Of a stretch of 64,000 bases of DNA, positions 1 to 11,194 are shown piece after piece. This DNA comes from Balamuthia mandrillaris (Eukaryota > Discosea > Longamoebia > Balamuthiidae). The stretch's first letter is position 1. The number at the start of each line of letters is the position of its first letter. Made by a program: the position numbers and the translations under genes. A model generated the notes under the pieces. It made no database searches. It was not told the origin of the DNA and saw only the letters and a program-made list of their open reading frames with translations. The stretch lies in the NCBI GenBank assembly GCA_031835245.1, contig JAVKOQ010000005.1, forward strand, positions 1 to 64,000, read 5' to 3'.

Positions 1-245
1 TCGATAGCGCCTTTCTATTATGGTTTTTCGGTTATTTTCTGTCGACATGTCTACAAAAATCCAAAATTTAACTCCTCAAACATTTTTTTTACAATTAAAG
101 TTCATTTTTTTATTTTTTCACAAACAGTTCACACCTTTTCCACTTGTTTTTCCCCTCTTATTTTTTTAATTGTGTTTTTTCTTTTACAAAGTCTTTTTAA
201 GTGAATTTTTTTTTTATTTTCTACCAATATTTTATGTCAACAACA
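1..245. other. AT-rich upstream DNA of the YR element
   Basis: T-rich, non-coding sequence precedes the first ATG of the tyrosine recombinase gene at 246. No terminal repeat of that element can be recognised here. The left end of the element may lie outside the window. Confidence 0.5.
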
Positions 246-2940
246 ATGCTACCTTCAACTCCAAAAAAAGTACATTGTTCACTTTGTTTGAATTTGATTC
301 CTTGTCCTCAATCAAATCAACTTTTTTGTAGCAAAAAATGTAAAAGGTTTGTTTATTTATTTTAAAAGTAATTTTTTTTGAATTATTATTTCTTATTCAT
401 TTTTATCTTGCTTCAAAGATCCTTTCACACTCAACAAAAACAAAAAATGATAATATCATCTGCATCTACTTCTTCTACAACTTCAACATCCACCTTGAAA
501 TCATCATCATCATCATCTTCTTCTTTTTTTTCTTCTTCTTCTTCTTCTTCTTCTTCTTCTTCTTCATTCATTCCCATTTTTTATGATGACAATGATGCTT
601 TTAATTTTGAAGAAGATAATGATAGTTTTTTTGCAACATCAGATGAAGAAGAAAAAGAGAAGGAAAGAGAGACCAATAATGATGATTTTTATTTTTCTTC
701 TTCTTCTTCTTCTTCTTTTTCTTCTTCTTTAATAGACTTGACTACAACATCAACAACTCCAACAACAACTTCTACTCTTTTCATTGATTTGGTAGATTGT
801 TCTTCTTCTTCTTCTTCTTCTTCTTCAGAAAGTGAAGCAGAAAATGAACCAACAAAAACAAAAAGAAAAGAGAAAGTACAACCACAACAACAATCATCAC
901 AAGCATTACCAACCACTACCCCATCAGCAAGAGTGTCTCGAGCTATTCGTATGCTTCCTTCTTTAATGTTAGAAAGATGGGAATACTTGAGTGCAACTTC
1001 TTCATGATGGAGTGATTCAACTTTGCGAAAACATGCCTGGGCCAGATTGATTTGGACAGCATTTTGTGATAAGTGGAAACTTGAACCTTTTCCTTTGGAT
1101 GCAGATAAACATCATCTTGGAGCATTTGTGGAATGGTTGGTGATGACTGTTGGATATGCTTTGACTTCAGCAAAAGATGTTATTGTGGCAAGTTTGTATC
1201 ATATTCATATGGAAGAAACAGGAGGAGAGCAAGTACCACAAAAGATACAAGATACTGTGAATTTGGCAGCAAAGAAGTGCAAACAACGTGCTCCATCTTG
1301 TACAAGATCAGGAAGAATGAGAGATGCTTGTTTGAGGGATGATGTGATTCAAATCATAACGATGATTCCGGATGGTAAACGCAAAAAAGCAAGAGATGCC
1401 AGTTGTTGGTTGCATAGTGTAAGCACTGGAGCTAGAGCCATCACAGCTTCCAACATTCTTCTTGGACATTTTCAGAACTTCATCATCCAAGATCCCTCTG
1501 ATCCTCACAGTCTCTGCTTCTTTTCACTTCTTCATCAAGTTACCAAAGGAAAACCAGGAGATTGGAATCACATGATTACTTTGGAAGGCTACCTTCATCC
1601 TCCTCCTCACATCAACCCCACAGCTGACTTCATCTACTGGCTTAATCTTCATCTTCAAGAAACTCATTCTTTATGCTTAGAAGAGTTTTCTGCTTGGAAT
1701 CTTTCTCCTCAACAACAAGCTACTTCTTTGTGGGGACTGAGCCCTGATGCTTTGAATGCCAGACTGAAGAAATGTGCTAGCCAAGCCAACTATCCTCCAG
1801 GCCTCTTTACTTTCCATTCTTTGAGAGCTGGTTTCATTTGCACTGCTTTGATCAAGCAGGGTTTGAATGACAGTCAACAAAGAAATGCAGTACTGGAATC
1901 TACAGCTTTTATTGCTGGTTGGCAGCCTTATGGACATTCTCAACAACGTTATGTGAAAAGCACTGCTATCAAATCCATGGTTGCTAATAGATTAGTTTCT
2001 TCCTCAGGTATTTTATTTTTTCTTTTTTTTTTAATTTGAGAAAGAAAGAAAAACTTATCTTACTTTTTATTTTCTTTTGCACATACAATCAATTAGGTGA
2101 AGCCTCTTCAACCAGTTTGATGGATCCAACTTTAGTTACCAAAGAAGTATTTCATAATTTGAAAGAACCTTTGACTTCAAAGTGGTCTTTACAAACTAAT
2201 TATGAAGCCTTTTATGACAAAGTTATGGAAAGGTTGGTGTATTTTTTACTTTATTATTATTATTATTTTGTTTATTTTGTTTATTTTTCTTGTGCTTAAC
2301 TCACTCATTTTATTCATTAATTTTTATTTATTTTAGATTCCAAAGCAGAACTGATTTATCCAAGTCAGATCATGCTAAATTATGCAAGTCTCATTTATGG
2401 CAAAAGTGCTTACATGCATGGATAGACAATCATGAAGATGAAGTTGAAGAAGAGATGAGCCAGGAAATGGAAGCATTCAAGCAAAGAAATAACTCTCAAG
2501 ATGCATCACCACCACCACCACTTAATCACATCAAAACGATTGTTGGAAGAAGACATATTGCAAGCTTGTTGGCAGGCAACTTTCAACTTTTAGATGAGCT
2601 TTTGGAAGCATTCATAGAACCTGCATTACCTCATCTACAAAACCATTCACCTTTGAAGCAAGTACCTTACAAAAAATGAAAAAATGGACCCTTTCAACTT
2701 CAAACTTCTACTCCAAGAACTCGCATCAAAACTTCCAATCATCGTCAACATCAACCTTGGAGTGATGAAGAAACAAAAGAGTTGATTCATTTGCGTCTTC
2801 ATAAAAAAGCTACTTGGGTTGAGATTGCATCAACTTTACCTCAGCAACTCAGGACAAATGTGGACTGCAAAGACAAATGGAGAAACTTAATGCTTAAGTA
2901 TGGTAGTGAAAAAGCTATTTGTCAACATTTTAATATTTGA
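246..2940 (+). CDS. tyrosine recombinase with C-terminal telobox-type Myb domain (YR transposon, copy 1)
   Basis: Four exons are readable: 246-346, 419-2007, 2097-2232 and 2337-2940. They have GT-AG borders and sum to 810 codons. Exon 1 encodes a small C-x2-C...C-x3-C zinc finger (HCSLC, then FCSKKC). A Ser/Glu-rich linker follows, then an N-terminal helical domain (from about 1010) and a catalytic domain. A box-I-like arginine lies in STGARAITASN, the H-x-x-R motif in FHSLRAGF (about 1815-1838), and the nucleophile Tyr in QQRYVKS (about 1945). This matches tyrosine recombinases of Crypton/YREC-type elements. The last exon ends in a Myb/SANT fold (about 2745-2920) with NVDCKDKWRNLM, close to the VDLKDKWRN telobox of telomere-binding proteins. 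No reverse transcriptase is seen nearby. The reading frame has about two interruptions, so the copy is nearly whole but probably inactive, or needs read-through. Family assignment to Crypton rather than DIRS-like is inference. Confidence 0.82.
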
Positions 2941-3184
2941 TTTTGTTTGTTTTTTATTTTCTATTTTCATGTTGAAATGTTTTTATGATATTAAGTTTTT
3001 TTTTATGTTGTTGTTATTTCTTTATCTTCAACATTTTTTTCTTAGTATTATAAAAATATTTTAACAAAACTGCCTTTTTATTGATATTTACAACTTTAGA
3101 AAAGATTAAAAAAAATTTCATCACAATATAAGTGTATCTATTTTAGACTTAGTTTTTTATGATATTTCTTTAAGTTACAAGGAG
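2941..3184. other. AT-rich 3' flank of YR copy 1
   Basis: Non-coding and T/A-rich. Around 3140-3175 it carries TTAGACTTAGTTTT, which resembles the fuller repeat at 9106-9235 and 11195-11316 (TAGACTTATAGACTTAGAG). This may be the element's 3' end. No inverted repeat is seen. Confidence 0.4.
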
Positions 3185-3323
3185 AGGCTAGCTTAGGTTT
3201 AAGAGTACTCGCCCCTAACCCTAACCCTAGGCTAGCTTAGGTTTAAGAGTACTCGCCCCTAACCCTAACCCTAAAGGCTAGCTTAGGTTTAAGAGTACTC
3301 GCCCCTAACCCTAACCCTAACCT
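3185..3323. repeat. three tandem 44-49-bp units carrying CCCTAA telomeric repeats
   Basis: Units start at 3185, 3229 and 3275. Each begins AGGCTAGCTTAGG, passes through GTTTAAGAGTACTCGCC, and ends in two to three CCCTAA units. CCCTAA is the C-strand of the TTAGGG telomere repeat. In this orientation the chromosome interior would lie to the right, so the YR element to the left lies on the telomere side. The array is interstitial here. Confidence 0.9.
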
Positions 3324-3407
3324 AGCACGGCCTTGTAGACGAGGTTGTCCGCGTGGCGTGCGAGCGCTTGAAATTTTTTTTTAGAGAGAGAGCGAAAGAG
3401 AGAGAGC

Positions 3408-3450
<43 letters not shown>

Positions 3451-4109
3451 CGAGAGGGAGGGAGAGGAAGAGAAGGAAATGGTACCTAGTTTATTCACAT
3501 CGCTCCTTTTTCCAGAAGGGCAGAGAGTGGGTAGTAAGAAGCGGGGGAGAGCAGAGGAACATACCTGTGGAACCTGGAAAAGAGAGCGAGATAAAACGGA
3601 GGAAAAACTGAAAAGCTTACTGTAGGCGGTAAAGAGAGCAGAGAGCGACGGAGAGGAGGACTATCACGAGAGAAACAAAAAATATCAGGTAAGGACCTCA
3701 AGCCCAAAAAAACGATTTTCGTTGTTGAACAGTTTTTTCTCTTTACATTTTCTGTTTTCCACCTTGAGAAATGAGAATTTGACTTTTCGTTTCTACTCTT
3801 TATCATACAGCCACTGTATAGAGAGACAATACTTGTTTCTTTCCAAGTCACAAACCAATTTGTGGTTATATTTGCCGACAAATCTCATCTCCAGCTCCTC
3901 ACAGTTTCAGTGGTGTTTTCCGTCCTTGTCAACAAAAGGAAGGTTTGGTGACGTCACAGATTTCACTTTTTTTAAGCCAACACCTTGTTGCTGGCAACCG
4001 GGGTGCGGGGAAAAGAAGCAAGAAGCGATGGCGCACCTAGCTCACCACTCTTGGTTTCCGAAGGACCCTTGTTTTTTTCATTGAGCCTTTCTCTTTCAGT
4101 TATTGTGGT
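3324..4109. other. unassigned DNA with a GA microsatellite
   Basis: A short GC-rich stretch (3324-3365) follows the telomeric array directly. A purine run rich in GAGAGA lies at about 3384-3480, then mixed sequence. Open frames exist on both strands, but none has recognisable domains or convincing composition. I see no supported gene. Confidence 0.4.
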
Positions 4110-4790
4110 AAGCTGCTCTCTCGCTCTCTCACCTCTCGCCTCTACTCTCGCCTCTCTCTTCTCTCCTCTTTCCTCTCGCCTATCTCTCTCCACTCGCCTA
4201 TCTCTCACCTCTCCCCTCTCTCCTCTCACCTCTCTCCTCACCTCTTGCCTATCTCTCACCTCCTCTCTCGTCTCTCGCCTCTCGCCTATCTCTCACCTCC
4301 TCTCTCCTCTCTCTCCTCCCTGCCTCTCACCTCTCTCCTCTCTCTCCTCACCTCTCTCTCCTCCCTCCTCTCACCTCTCTCCTCTCTCCTCTCTCCTCTC
4401 TCTCCTCCCTGCCTCTCACCTCTCTCCTCTCTCTCCTCTCCTCTCTCTCCTCTCTCGCCTCTCTATCTCTCTCCTCACCTCTCTTTCTTTCCTCTTACCT
4501 CACCTCTCACCTCTCCTCTCTTCTCACCTCTCCCCTCTCTTACCTCTCCGCTCACCTCTCGCCTCTCGCCTCTCGCCTCTCGCCTCTCTCCTCTCTCTGC
4601 TTACCTCTCCTCTCCTCTCTTCTCGCCTCTCTCTCCTCTCTTCTCACCTCTTCTCTTACCTCTCCTCTCACTTCTCACCTCTTGCCTCTCTCTCTTCTCT
4701 CCTCTCTCCTCTCTCTGCTCTCTGCTCTCTGCTCTCTGCTCTCTCGTCTTTCCTCTCTCAGCTCTTACCTCTATTCTTGTAGCTTGTTGC
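4110..4790. repeat. about 680-bp CT-rich (CTCTCACCTCTCGCC-like) satellite
   Basis: This is a near-pure pyrimidine array of short irregular units such as CTCTCACCTCTC and CTCTCGCCTCTC. Long Ser/Leu open frames across it are composition artefacts. Many host introns carry CT arrays on their sense strand, so it could be a remnant of an expanded intron, but no flanking exons were found. Confidence 0.85.
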
Positions 4791-5118
4791 TCACCTCTTG
4801 TCTCTTGTCTTGTTTCTCACCAGGGAGTTACTGCAATACTTGTGTTTGGGGATCACAGAGAGCTGTTCTGTCACACTCTTCTCTTGTCATCATGATATGC
4901 TTCAATAATAAACATTTTGCAACAAAAGAATCAAAAGAGAGAGAGAGAGAGAGAGAGAGACCTGATGAGAGCAAAAAACTGAAGGTGAGGGTTTGAATGT
5001 ATTGAACGGAATTCAAACCCCAAGTTTTTGCAGACAATCTCCTATCCGTCATGTTATCTCTTCTCTCCGTATGAACCCTGCTCTTATCTATCTTGTGATC
5101 GCATACAGAAAAATGATC

Positions 5119-5228
5119 AATACAGCTGTCTAAACAGGCCGTCAGAAATACAGAAAAACCTGTTTGGTGATCGGCGGGCTGTATATACAGGAAAAACCTG
5201 TCTAGACACCTGTTTATACAGCTGTATT
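5119..5228. repeat. about 110-bp imperfect hairpin, MITE-like
   Basis: The left arm (5119-5138, AATACAGCTGTCTAAACAGG) is matched in inverse orientation by the right arm (about 5209-5228, CCTGTTTATACAGCTGTATT), with one mismatch over the core. Inside are two direct copies of ACAG(G)AAAAACCTGT. It abuts the left edge of the Ty3 fossil. Confidence 0.6.
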
Positions 5229-6816
5229 TCACAACGGAGTCCCCATCCACCACTAAATCCACTCTCAACAGGCACATCAAGGGCAGACTCAACAAGCAAC
5301 TCCCTGCCACCTCTGAACGCAAATGCCTCTTGCAGCTATTCCACACAGAAGGACATCACGGGGCAGAAACCTTGTTCATCAAGATCTGGAATGAAGGCTA
5401 TTATTGGCCTACTCTTCATGCTGACTGTTCCCGCACTTGCCTACAGTGCAATGACTGCCTTAAGCACAACGTCACCAAACACGGCTTTCATCCCCTCAAA
5501 ACCATCCACGCTACTTACCCCTTCAATCACGTCGCCATCATGATGATCTGTTTGGCCCCCTTCCCACTTCTTCCAAAGGCTTCAACTATGTTCTGGTCAC
5601 CACAGACATCACTACCTGGTTCACTTCCCTCCGCCCAGTCCACACCAAGACTGCCAAAGATGTGGCCTGCACCCTCTACCAAGTTGTCTCTGATTTCGGT
5701 CTTCCTAAGATCCTTCAGTCAGACAACAGCACTGAGTTTGTCAACACGGTCATCAAAGCTCTCAAGACACTCTCTGGCTTTGAGCATCAGTTCATCTCGG
5801 CCTATCATCCTCGAGCTAATGGAGCTGCAGAAAGCCATGTCAAGCTGGCCCGCAACACCCTTAACAAGCTCATTAACAGTGATTGGTCTCACTGGCACAC
5901 CTTTCTTCCTGCTGCCCAATATGCAATCAACCAACGTGTTACTCATCGCCACAAGTCTTCCCCTTTCCAACTGTTCTTTGGTCGCCCTGCTATCACTCCA
6001 CAAGACTATTCTTCTTCCTCCTCCCAGCTTCCTATGGAAACCCTCCTCTTGGAGAACGCCAAGCAAATGCATGATATTGTCTACCTGGCATCAGCATCTT
6101 CTACTTGAAAGCACAGCTCCAACATCAAGGCTCAACATGATTCTTCTAAGTCACTCCACGAATTTTCTGCTGGCTCCAAAGTCATGCTACGCAAGCCTCC
6201 CAGGTCTCCCAAGTCTCTTCCTGAATACTCTGGCCCTTATACAGTCATCCACTGCAATCATGGTGGTGCATACCTCCTCCAGGACAGCACTGGCATTATC
6301 CTCCCGGACAAGTTCAGCCCCAACCAGCTGAAGCTTGTTGCCCCCCCAGAGGACCCTACTACCAATGACCTCCCACCTGATGAGTATGAAATAGATGAAA
6401 TCCTTGATCACAAAGGCCCAGCCAATAAGCATGAATACTTTGTTCACTGGAAAGGCTACCCACATTCTGATAACCAATGGATCCCTGCTAAAGATGTCCA
6501 TGCTCCCAAACTCATCAAACGTTATTGGGACCTCCTCAAACAATCCTCTTCACCTTCTACTTCTTCTTAAGAGGGGGAGTATGTTGGTAAAATCACCAAC
6601 ACTTATCTCAAGACTCCTCATGTTGGATCCGTCCCAGACCCTCAGCTCTCCTTTCTTTTGTATCCTCCATCCTTCCCTTCTCCCTTTTCCCTTTTCTCTT
6701 GGTGTACTTTGAAGCAATGTCAGAGATTCACTCCCGTTGTCCTTCCTCTATTCTCTTGAATACACTTCTTGTCTTGTCACTGACTCTTTTATTCTTGAGG
6801 TTGGATTCAACCAACA
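5228..6816 (+). mobile_element. Ty3/gypsy chromovirus fossil, 5'-truncated (integrase, chromodomain, 3' LTR)
   Basis: From left to right: an HHCC integrase zinc-binding domain (HTEGHHGAETL, then CLQCNDC, about 5338-5455), a DDE integrase core (LQSDNSTEF, then AYHPRANGAAE, about 5550-6000), an integrase C-terminal part (about 6170-6350), and a chromodomain (YEIDEILDHKG, then VHWKGYPHSDNQW, about 6385-6540). A purine tract (GAGGGGGAGTA) and an LTR follow. Gag, protease, reverse transcriptase and RNase H are missing on the left, so the copy is a truncated fossil with at least a few breaks. The integrase frame is still easy to read, so it is not ancient. The LTR sits inside the second YR copy. 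Confidence 0.9.
6582..6816 (+). repeat. 3' LTR of the Ty3 chromovirus fossil
   Basis: The LTR is 235 bp, begins TGTTGG and ends CCAACA, a perfect 6-bp inverted terminus. It directly follows the polypurine tract. Its last ~55 bp (6758-6812) closely match the last part of the Ty1/copia LTR at 11850-11902. Confidence 0.85.
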
Positions 6817-9085
6817 AATGGCAACATCAGCTGCCATCACCAAGAGGATGCATTTTCTGCTCCTCCTCTTTATTTCCTTTCATTGCACCAACAAGTCACC
6901 AAAGGAATACCAAATCATTGGAATCATGTTGTTACATTTGAAGGGTATTTAACACCACCACCACCACCACCATCATCATCATCACGAGGATCATCTTCTT
7001 CACCATCACCATCATCATCATCACCACTTAGCACCACCACTGCTATGACCTCTACTGTCGCCACCACCACCACTGCCACCACATCAACAACATCAACAGC
7101 AAGCATTTGTCTTGGAGATTTTATTTACTGGTTAAACAAGCATCTATTATGCAAGCATGGTTTGGATTTGCACAAGTTTCACAACTGGCACTTAATGGAT
7201 GCACAAATACAAACATCATTATGGGGATGGTCACGTGATACTTTAAATGCCAAGTTGCAAGATCAGGCTGTTCGGGCTGGTTATCCTGAAGGATTGTTTT
7301 CCTTTCACTCCTTGCATGCTGGCTTCCTTTGCACTGCCTTGATCTTGGAGGGACTGCAGGAAGGTCACAGTTAGAACAATGTACTGGATACTACTGCCCT
7401 TATCACAGGTTGGGTACCTCATGGTAGATCCCAGCAAGTCTACATTAAGGATACATTAAAAACGTGCTATTATGGCCAATCACTTGGTCAGCAATGTTAC
7501 TACTCATCCTCATTCTTCTTCTTCTTCTTCTTCTTCTTCTTCATCATCTTCATCCTCTGTTGCAACTACCACTGCTGATTATCATCCTCCTCAACATTGC
7601 AGTTCATTACTACTCATCTGATTTTTGTTTTTTCTTTTGTTTTTTCTTTGGCTGGGCTGGCTGCCTGACCAGCATCAATAAACCACTACTACTACCACCA
7701 CCACCACTACCACTTGATGGACTGACTTGCTCTCTTTTTGGTTCTTTTCATCCTCACTCCCTTGCATGCATACAGTTATTGCTCCAGAGCTAGTTACCAA
7801 AGAAGCATTTCACAATCTATCCCCAGATGCTTTGCAACAATCCAACTGGTTTGCAGATACCAACTATCAGAGTTTTATTCATGCTGTTCGCCTACAGTTT
7901 GTTTGTGTGTTGTTTGTTTGTTTTGTTTGCATAGTATCCACCACCATCACCACTATCTATCTATCTATCTATCTATTTATCTATCCAGTCAGTCATGGCT
8001 TGTTTGTTTGCATTCAAAAATGCACCCTTAGACCTAGCGCTAGAACGCACAGGTTTATTGTGGCAGCAGCAACATTCATAGTCTAAACAATAATTGTTAT
8101 GATTGGTCTTGGTTGAAAAATTGTTCTTCTTTTGACATTCACTCACACTTTGTTTTTTGTCTCTTTTCCCTTTTTCTTTCTTTCCCTCTTTCTTTCTCTT
8201 GCTTTCTCTTTCTCTTTCTCTTGCTCTTTCTTTCTCTCTCGCTTTCTCTTTCTCTCTTCTTCTTTGTTTACACTGCTTCTTTAGGTGGTTCATGAAATGA
8301 ACAGATTTGCCAACCAAAGATCAACAAATACGATTTTATTGCTCCTTGTGGCTTGAATGTTGTACTGCTTGAGTAGAAAATCATCCAGATGAGTTTGATA
8401 AGGATGTGCTAGCTGAAGCTGCATCACCTATGAGGCCAAAAACAAATCTCCTCTTCATTGGCCCAATATTCATCGCCAGCTGTGCTGTCAACACATCTCT
8501 GGCATTCTACAAAGCTTTTTCAGTGGCTTGAATGAGCTGGTGGATGAGTTTGTAGCTCCTATACTTCCCAAGTTGGTCAACAGATCACCCATTCACAAAG
8601 CATTCCTCACCCCTCATCAAGAGCAATCATCCTCCTCCCTTGCTTCTCTTGATGATGATGATGACAAGAGTCCTGACTCAAAAAAACAAACACCATGATG
8701 ACAACGAGTTCTCAGAGCACTTCAGCAACAACAATTGTTATGCAGTTGACTCAAATATCGGAAGAATGGCCATCAGCAACGGATTGCTTGGCAGGCACCA
8801 GAAATCCGTAGACTTGTCACTTGGTGCTTGCATGATGAATGGTCTTGGTTGGAGATTGCCAAACACTTGCCTACCCAATGTCGAACCAACAATGATTGCT
8901 ATGATAAATGGCACAATCTCCTCACAGAATTCTCCAACAATCTGGACGCTTTGAAGGCCAAATACTTGGTGGCCCATGATGAGGACTTTGACAAATTGGA
9001 TGATGATGATAATAACAACACTTCCTCCCCATCTTGGATGAAGAGGAAGAGACAAAGGAGAATGATGATGATGATGATATTATGA
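6817..9085 (+). pseudogene. YR-telobox transposon, decayed copy 2
   Basis: This is a second copy of the gene at 246-2940, entered in the middle at the Ty3 LTR border. Matching segments are the ITKGKPG-like start (about 6890), the second half of the catalytic domain (DFIYWLNKHL, SLWGWSRDTLNAKL, FSFHSLHAGF, about 7110-7330), the LVTKEAFHNL exon (about 7790), and the Myb part (WSWLEIAKHLP, then RTNNDCYDKWHNLL, about 8835-8930). The first half is missing, low-complexity insertions are present, and the frame is broken several times. It is a fossil. The order of segments matches copy 1, which supports the exon model there. Confidence 0.8.
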
Positions 9086-9105
9086 TTATATCTTGTTAGA
9101 TTATA

Positions 9106-9235
9106 TAGGTATTTCTATACGAAAATTGAAAAAATTGCTACTTTGACCCACTTTATCCATTAGACTTATAGACTTAGAGTTTTATAGAATGGACCATAGG
9201 GAGTTGAATGCCGTAGGTTCTGAGTACCCGCCCCT
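9106..9235 (+). repeat. about 125-bp repeat ending in a telomere-like junction (copy A)
   Basis: Runs from the TATTTCTATACG region through AGACTTAGAGTTTTATAGAA and ends GAGTACCCGCCCCTAA. A second copy with the same end lies at 11195-11316. It directly follows YR copy 2, which suggests it is the element's 3' end or subtelomeric DNA. Confidence 0.8.
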
Positions 9236-9500
9236 AAGCCCAGCTTTTGCTACCAACTTGCCTATCAACTTCAATGAAGCTATTGCTACTGTGATAGCTA
9301 TGAAAGCTAATTTGCAAGTCATTAAATTGCACACTTGTTTCCTTCATTGCCTTCTACTACCTCACCTCCTCTTTCTAAACCAACTTCTTCCACGTCTACT
9401 GCTGAGCAATGTACATGCTATAAATGCAAGCAACAAGGTCACCTTGCATCTTTTTGCTCCAACAAGACCAACAAACTCATCTGGCCTATTTATCCAAACT
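9236..9500 (+). mobile_element. Gag zinc-knuckle fossil of an LTR retrotransposon
   Basis: The readable stretch holds an LPINFNEAIA-like segment (about 9255-9330) and a CCHC zinc knuckle, CYKCKQQGHLASFC (about 9415-9456), typical of copia-type Gag. Nothing else of the element is recognisable up to 11,190. It starts abruptly at the end of the repeat at 9106-9235. It is a broken fragment with family uncertain (Ty1/copia likely). Confidence 0.55.
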
Positions 9501-11194
9501 ACAGGTTAAGAAGATGACAACCCTCCTAACAATGTGCATGATGATGATACGATAATGACCCTCCTGCTACTGCTATCTGCTTTGGCCCCCCTCCTGGTCC
9601 CTCTGCTCCTCTTTTTTATTTGCAGTGTGACAACGTTGACAGCTATTATGAGTACTACTATGCTATTAATGAACTGGTTGAGGACTCGCTGGACCACAAC
9701 CCCTATGCCTCACTCTAGTGAAAGAGGAAATAATGTTGAGAATTACTCTCAACATATTAATTCTGTTGCTCCTTTCCTTTCCTTTCCTTTTTGTTAACAT
9801 CCTTGACATAGATCAATTACCTGCTGCCACATCGCTAGGCTTCTCCTTTTATTCCATTGCTTCCTTTTCTCTTTCTTTTAGTTAGTTAGTTTTGATTTGT
9901 TCACATCACACTTTCCTTCTTGACACCCTTTGTTTCCTTGTTCCCTTTTTGAAAATATGTTTTGGTCCTGTCCATTCATGTTATTCACCTTTTCTAACAA
10001 ATTGTTGTTTGTTTTTACAAAGTTTTGTTTTTTTAGAACATTGTTTTTCCCTTGTTTATTCATTCAATATTAATGAAACACCTTTTAAACATTCATTTAT
10101 TCATTTATCTATCCATTTATCAGTTTCACAAACATTTTCTAGAACTATTAAGATACAATTGTATTAATTACTCAGTCATAAAACATTTTTACTCTTTGTA
10201 AATAAGCTCATTGGACAAAGCATGTTGAGTTCTACAAGAACCTTTTTTATTTTTTCAAATAAAAGCATTTTATTCCTTTTTTATTAATTATCATCGATTT
10301 TCCCTTTTTTCAATCATTTGGCTTAGAGAACGTTGAAATTTTTTCTAAGTCTGAAATTTTTGCCATGGAACCAGGGAACCAAGCAGGTTCCTTTGGTTCT
10401 GCATTTTCGCACCGGAACCAAGAGAAAGACGGGAGCCAAACATATTTAATGAGAGGAAGAAAACAAGTGTGTTTGTGAGTGTGTTGTTTCTTCGTTTGTT
10501 CGTCTGTCTGTTCTTGGTTGTGGGAAAAGTATTTATAGTTGAGAAGGCAACCAAGGAAGGAAAGGGGCTCAGGGTTGGGGAGTGACTTCTTGGTTTCTTT
10601 GTTCTTAAGTTCTAGGCTCGGGAAAGTTCCAGGGAAGGCAGGAGAAAGATCTTCGGAATGGCTCGGTGTCGACATAAAAGATCAATGATAGCTGACGTGA
10701 GATTGTCGACAGAAAAGAGAAAAGAAACAAAGAAAGAAACGAAGAAAGAGTTGGTTATGTTGGCAGTTGCCAACACTCTATCTTCCTCTTTTCTTTTTTT
10801 CCTTTCTCCTTCTTCTTCTTTCTTTTTCTTTTTCTTTTCTTTTTCTCTTTTTCTCTTTTTTCTTTCCTTTCTTTTTATTTGTATTTTTCACTTTTCTTAT
10901 TTTTCTTTTTAGCTCTTTTTTTCTCTTGTTTTTCCTTTTATTTTTCTTCTTTTTCCTCTTTTCTCTTTCTATTCTCTTCTTTCTTTTTTCCTTTTTTTTT
11001 TCTTTTTTTTTCTTTCTTTTTTTTCTTTCTTTCTTTCTTCTTGTTCTATATTTTTTTTTCTTCTTTTTCCTTTATTCACTTTTCTTTTCTTGTACCAAGG
11101 TTCAAGAAGTTCTTTCTTTTTGTCAGTTGGTCAGCAACACTTTTTTTAATTCTTCATTCTATTTGATTTGATCACACATATTGAATATGTTTTT
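9501..11194. other. T-rich, low-complexity DNA without a supported gene
   Basis: No domain or exon series is recognisable. Bases 10330-10680 contain GGAACCA-like words and purine-rich sequence. Bases 10,780-11,080 are an almost pure T/C tract (CTTTTT words), whose Phe/Leu open frames are artefacts. Confidence 0.5.

Noticed and set aside
378-1007. Separate Ser-rich gene before the recombinase
   Set aside because: It is in the same frame as the recombinase and follows a spliceable zinc-finger exon, so it is the linker of one protein.
3985-4895. Long Ser/Leu/Pro-rich open frames
   Set aside because: They come only from the CT satellite, exist in several frames, and have no domains.
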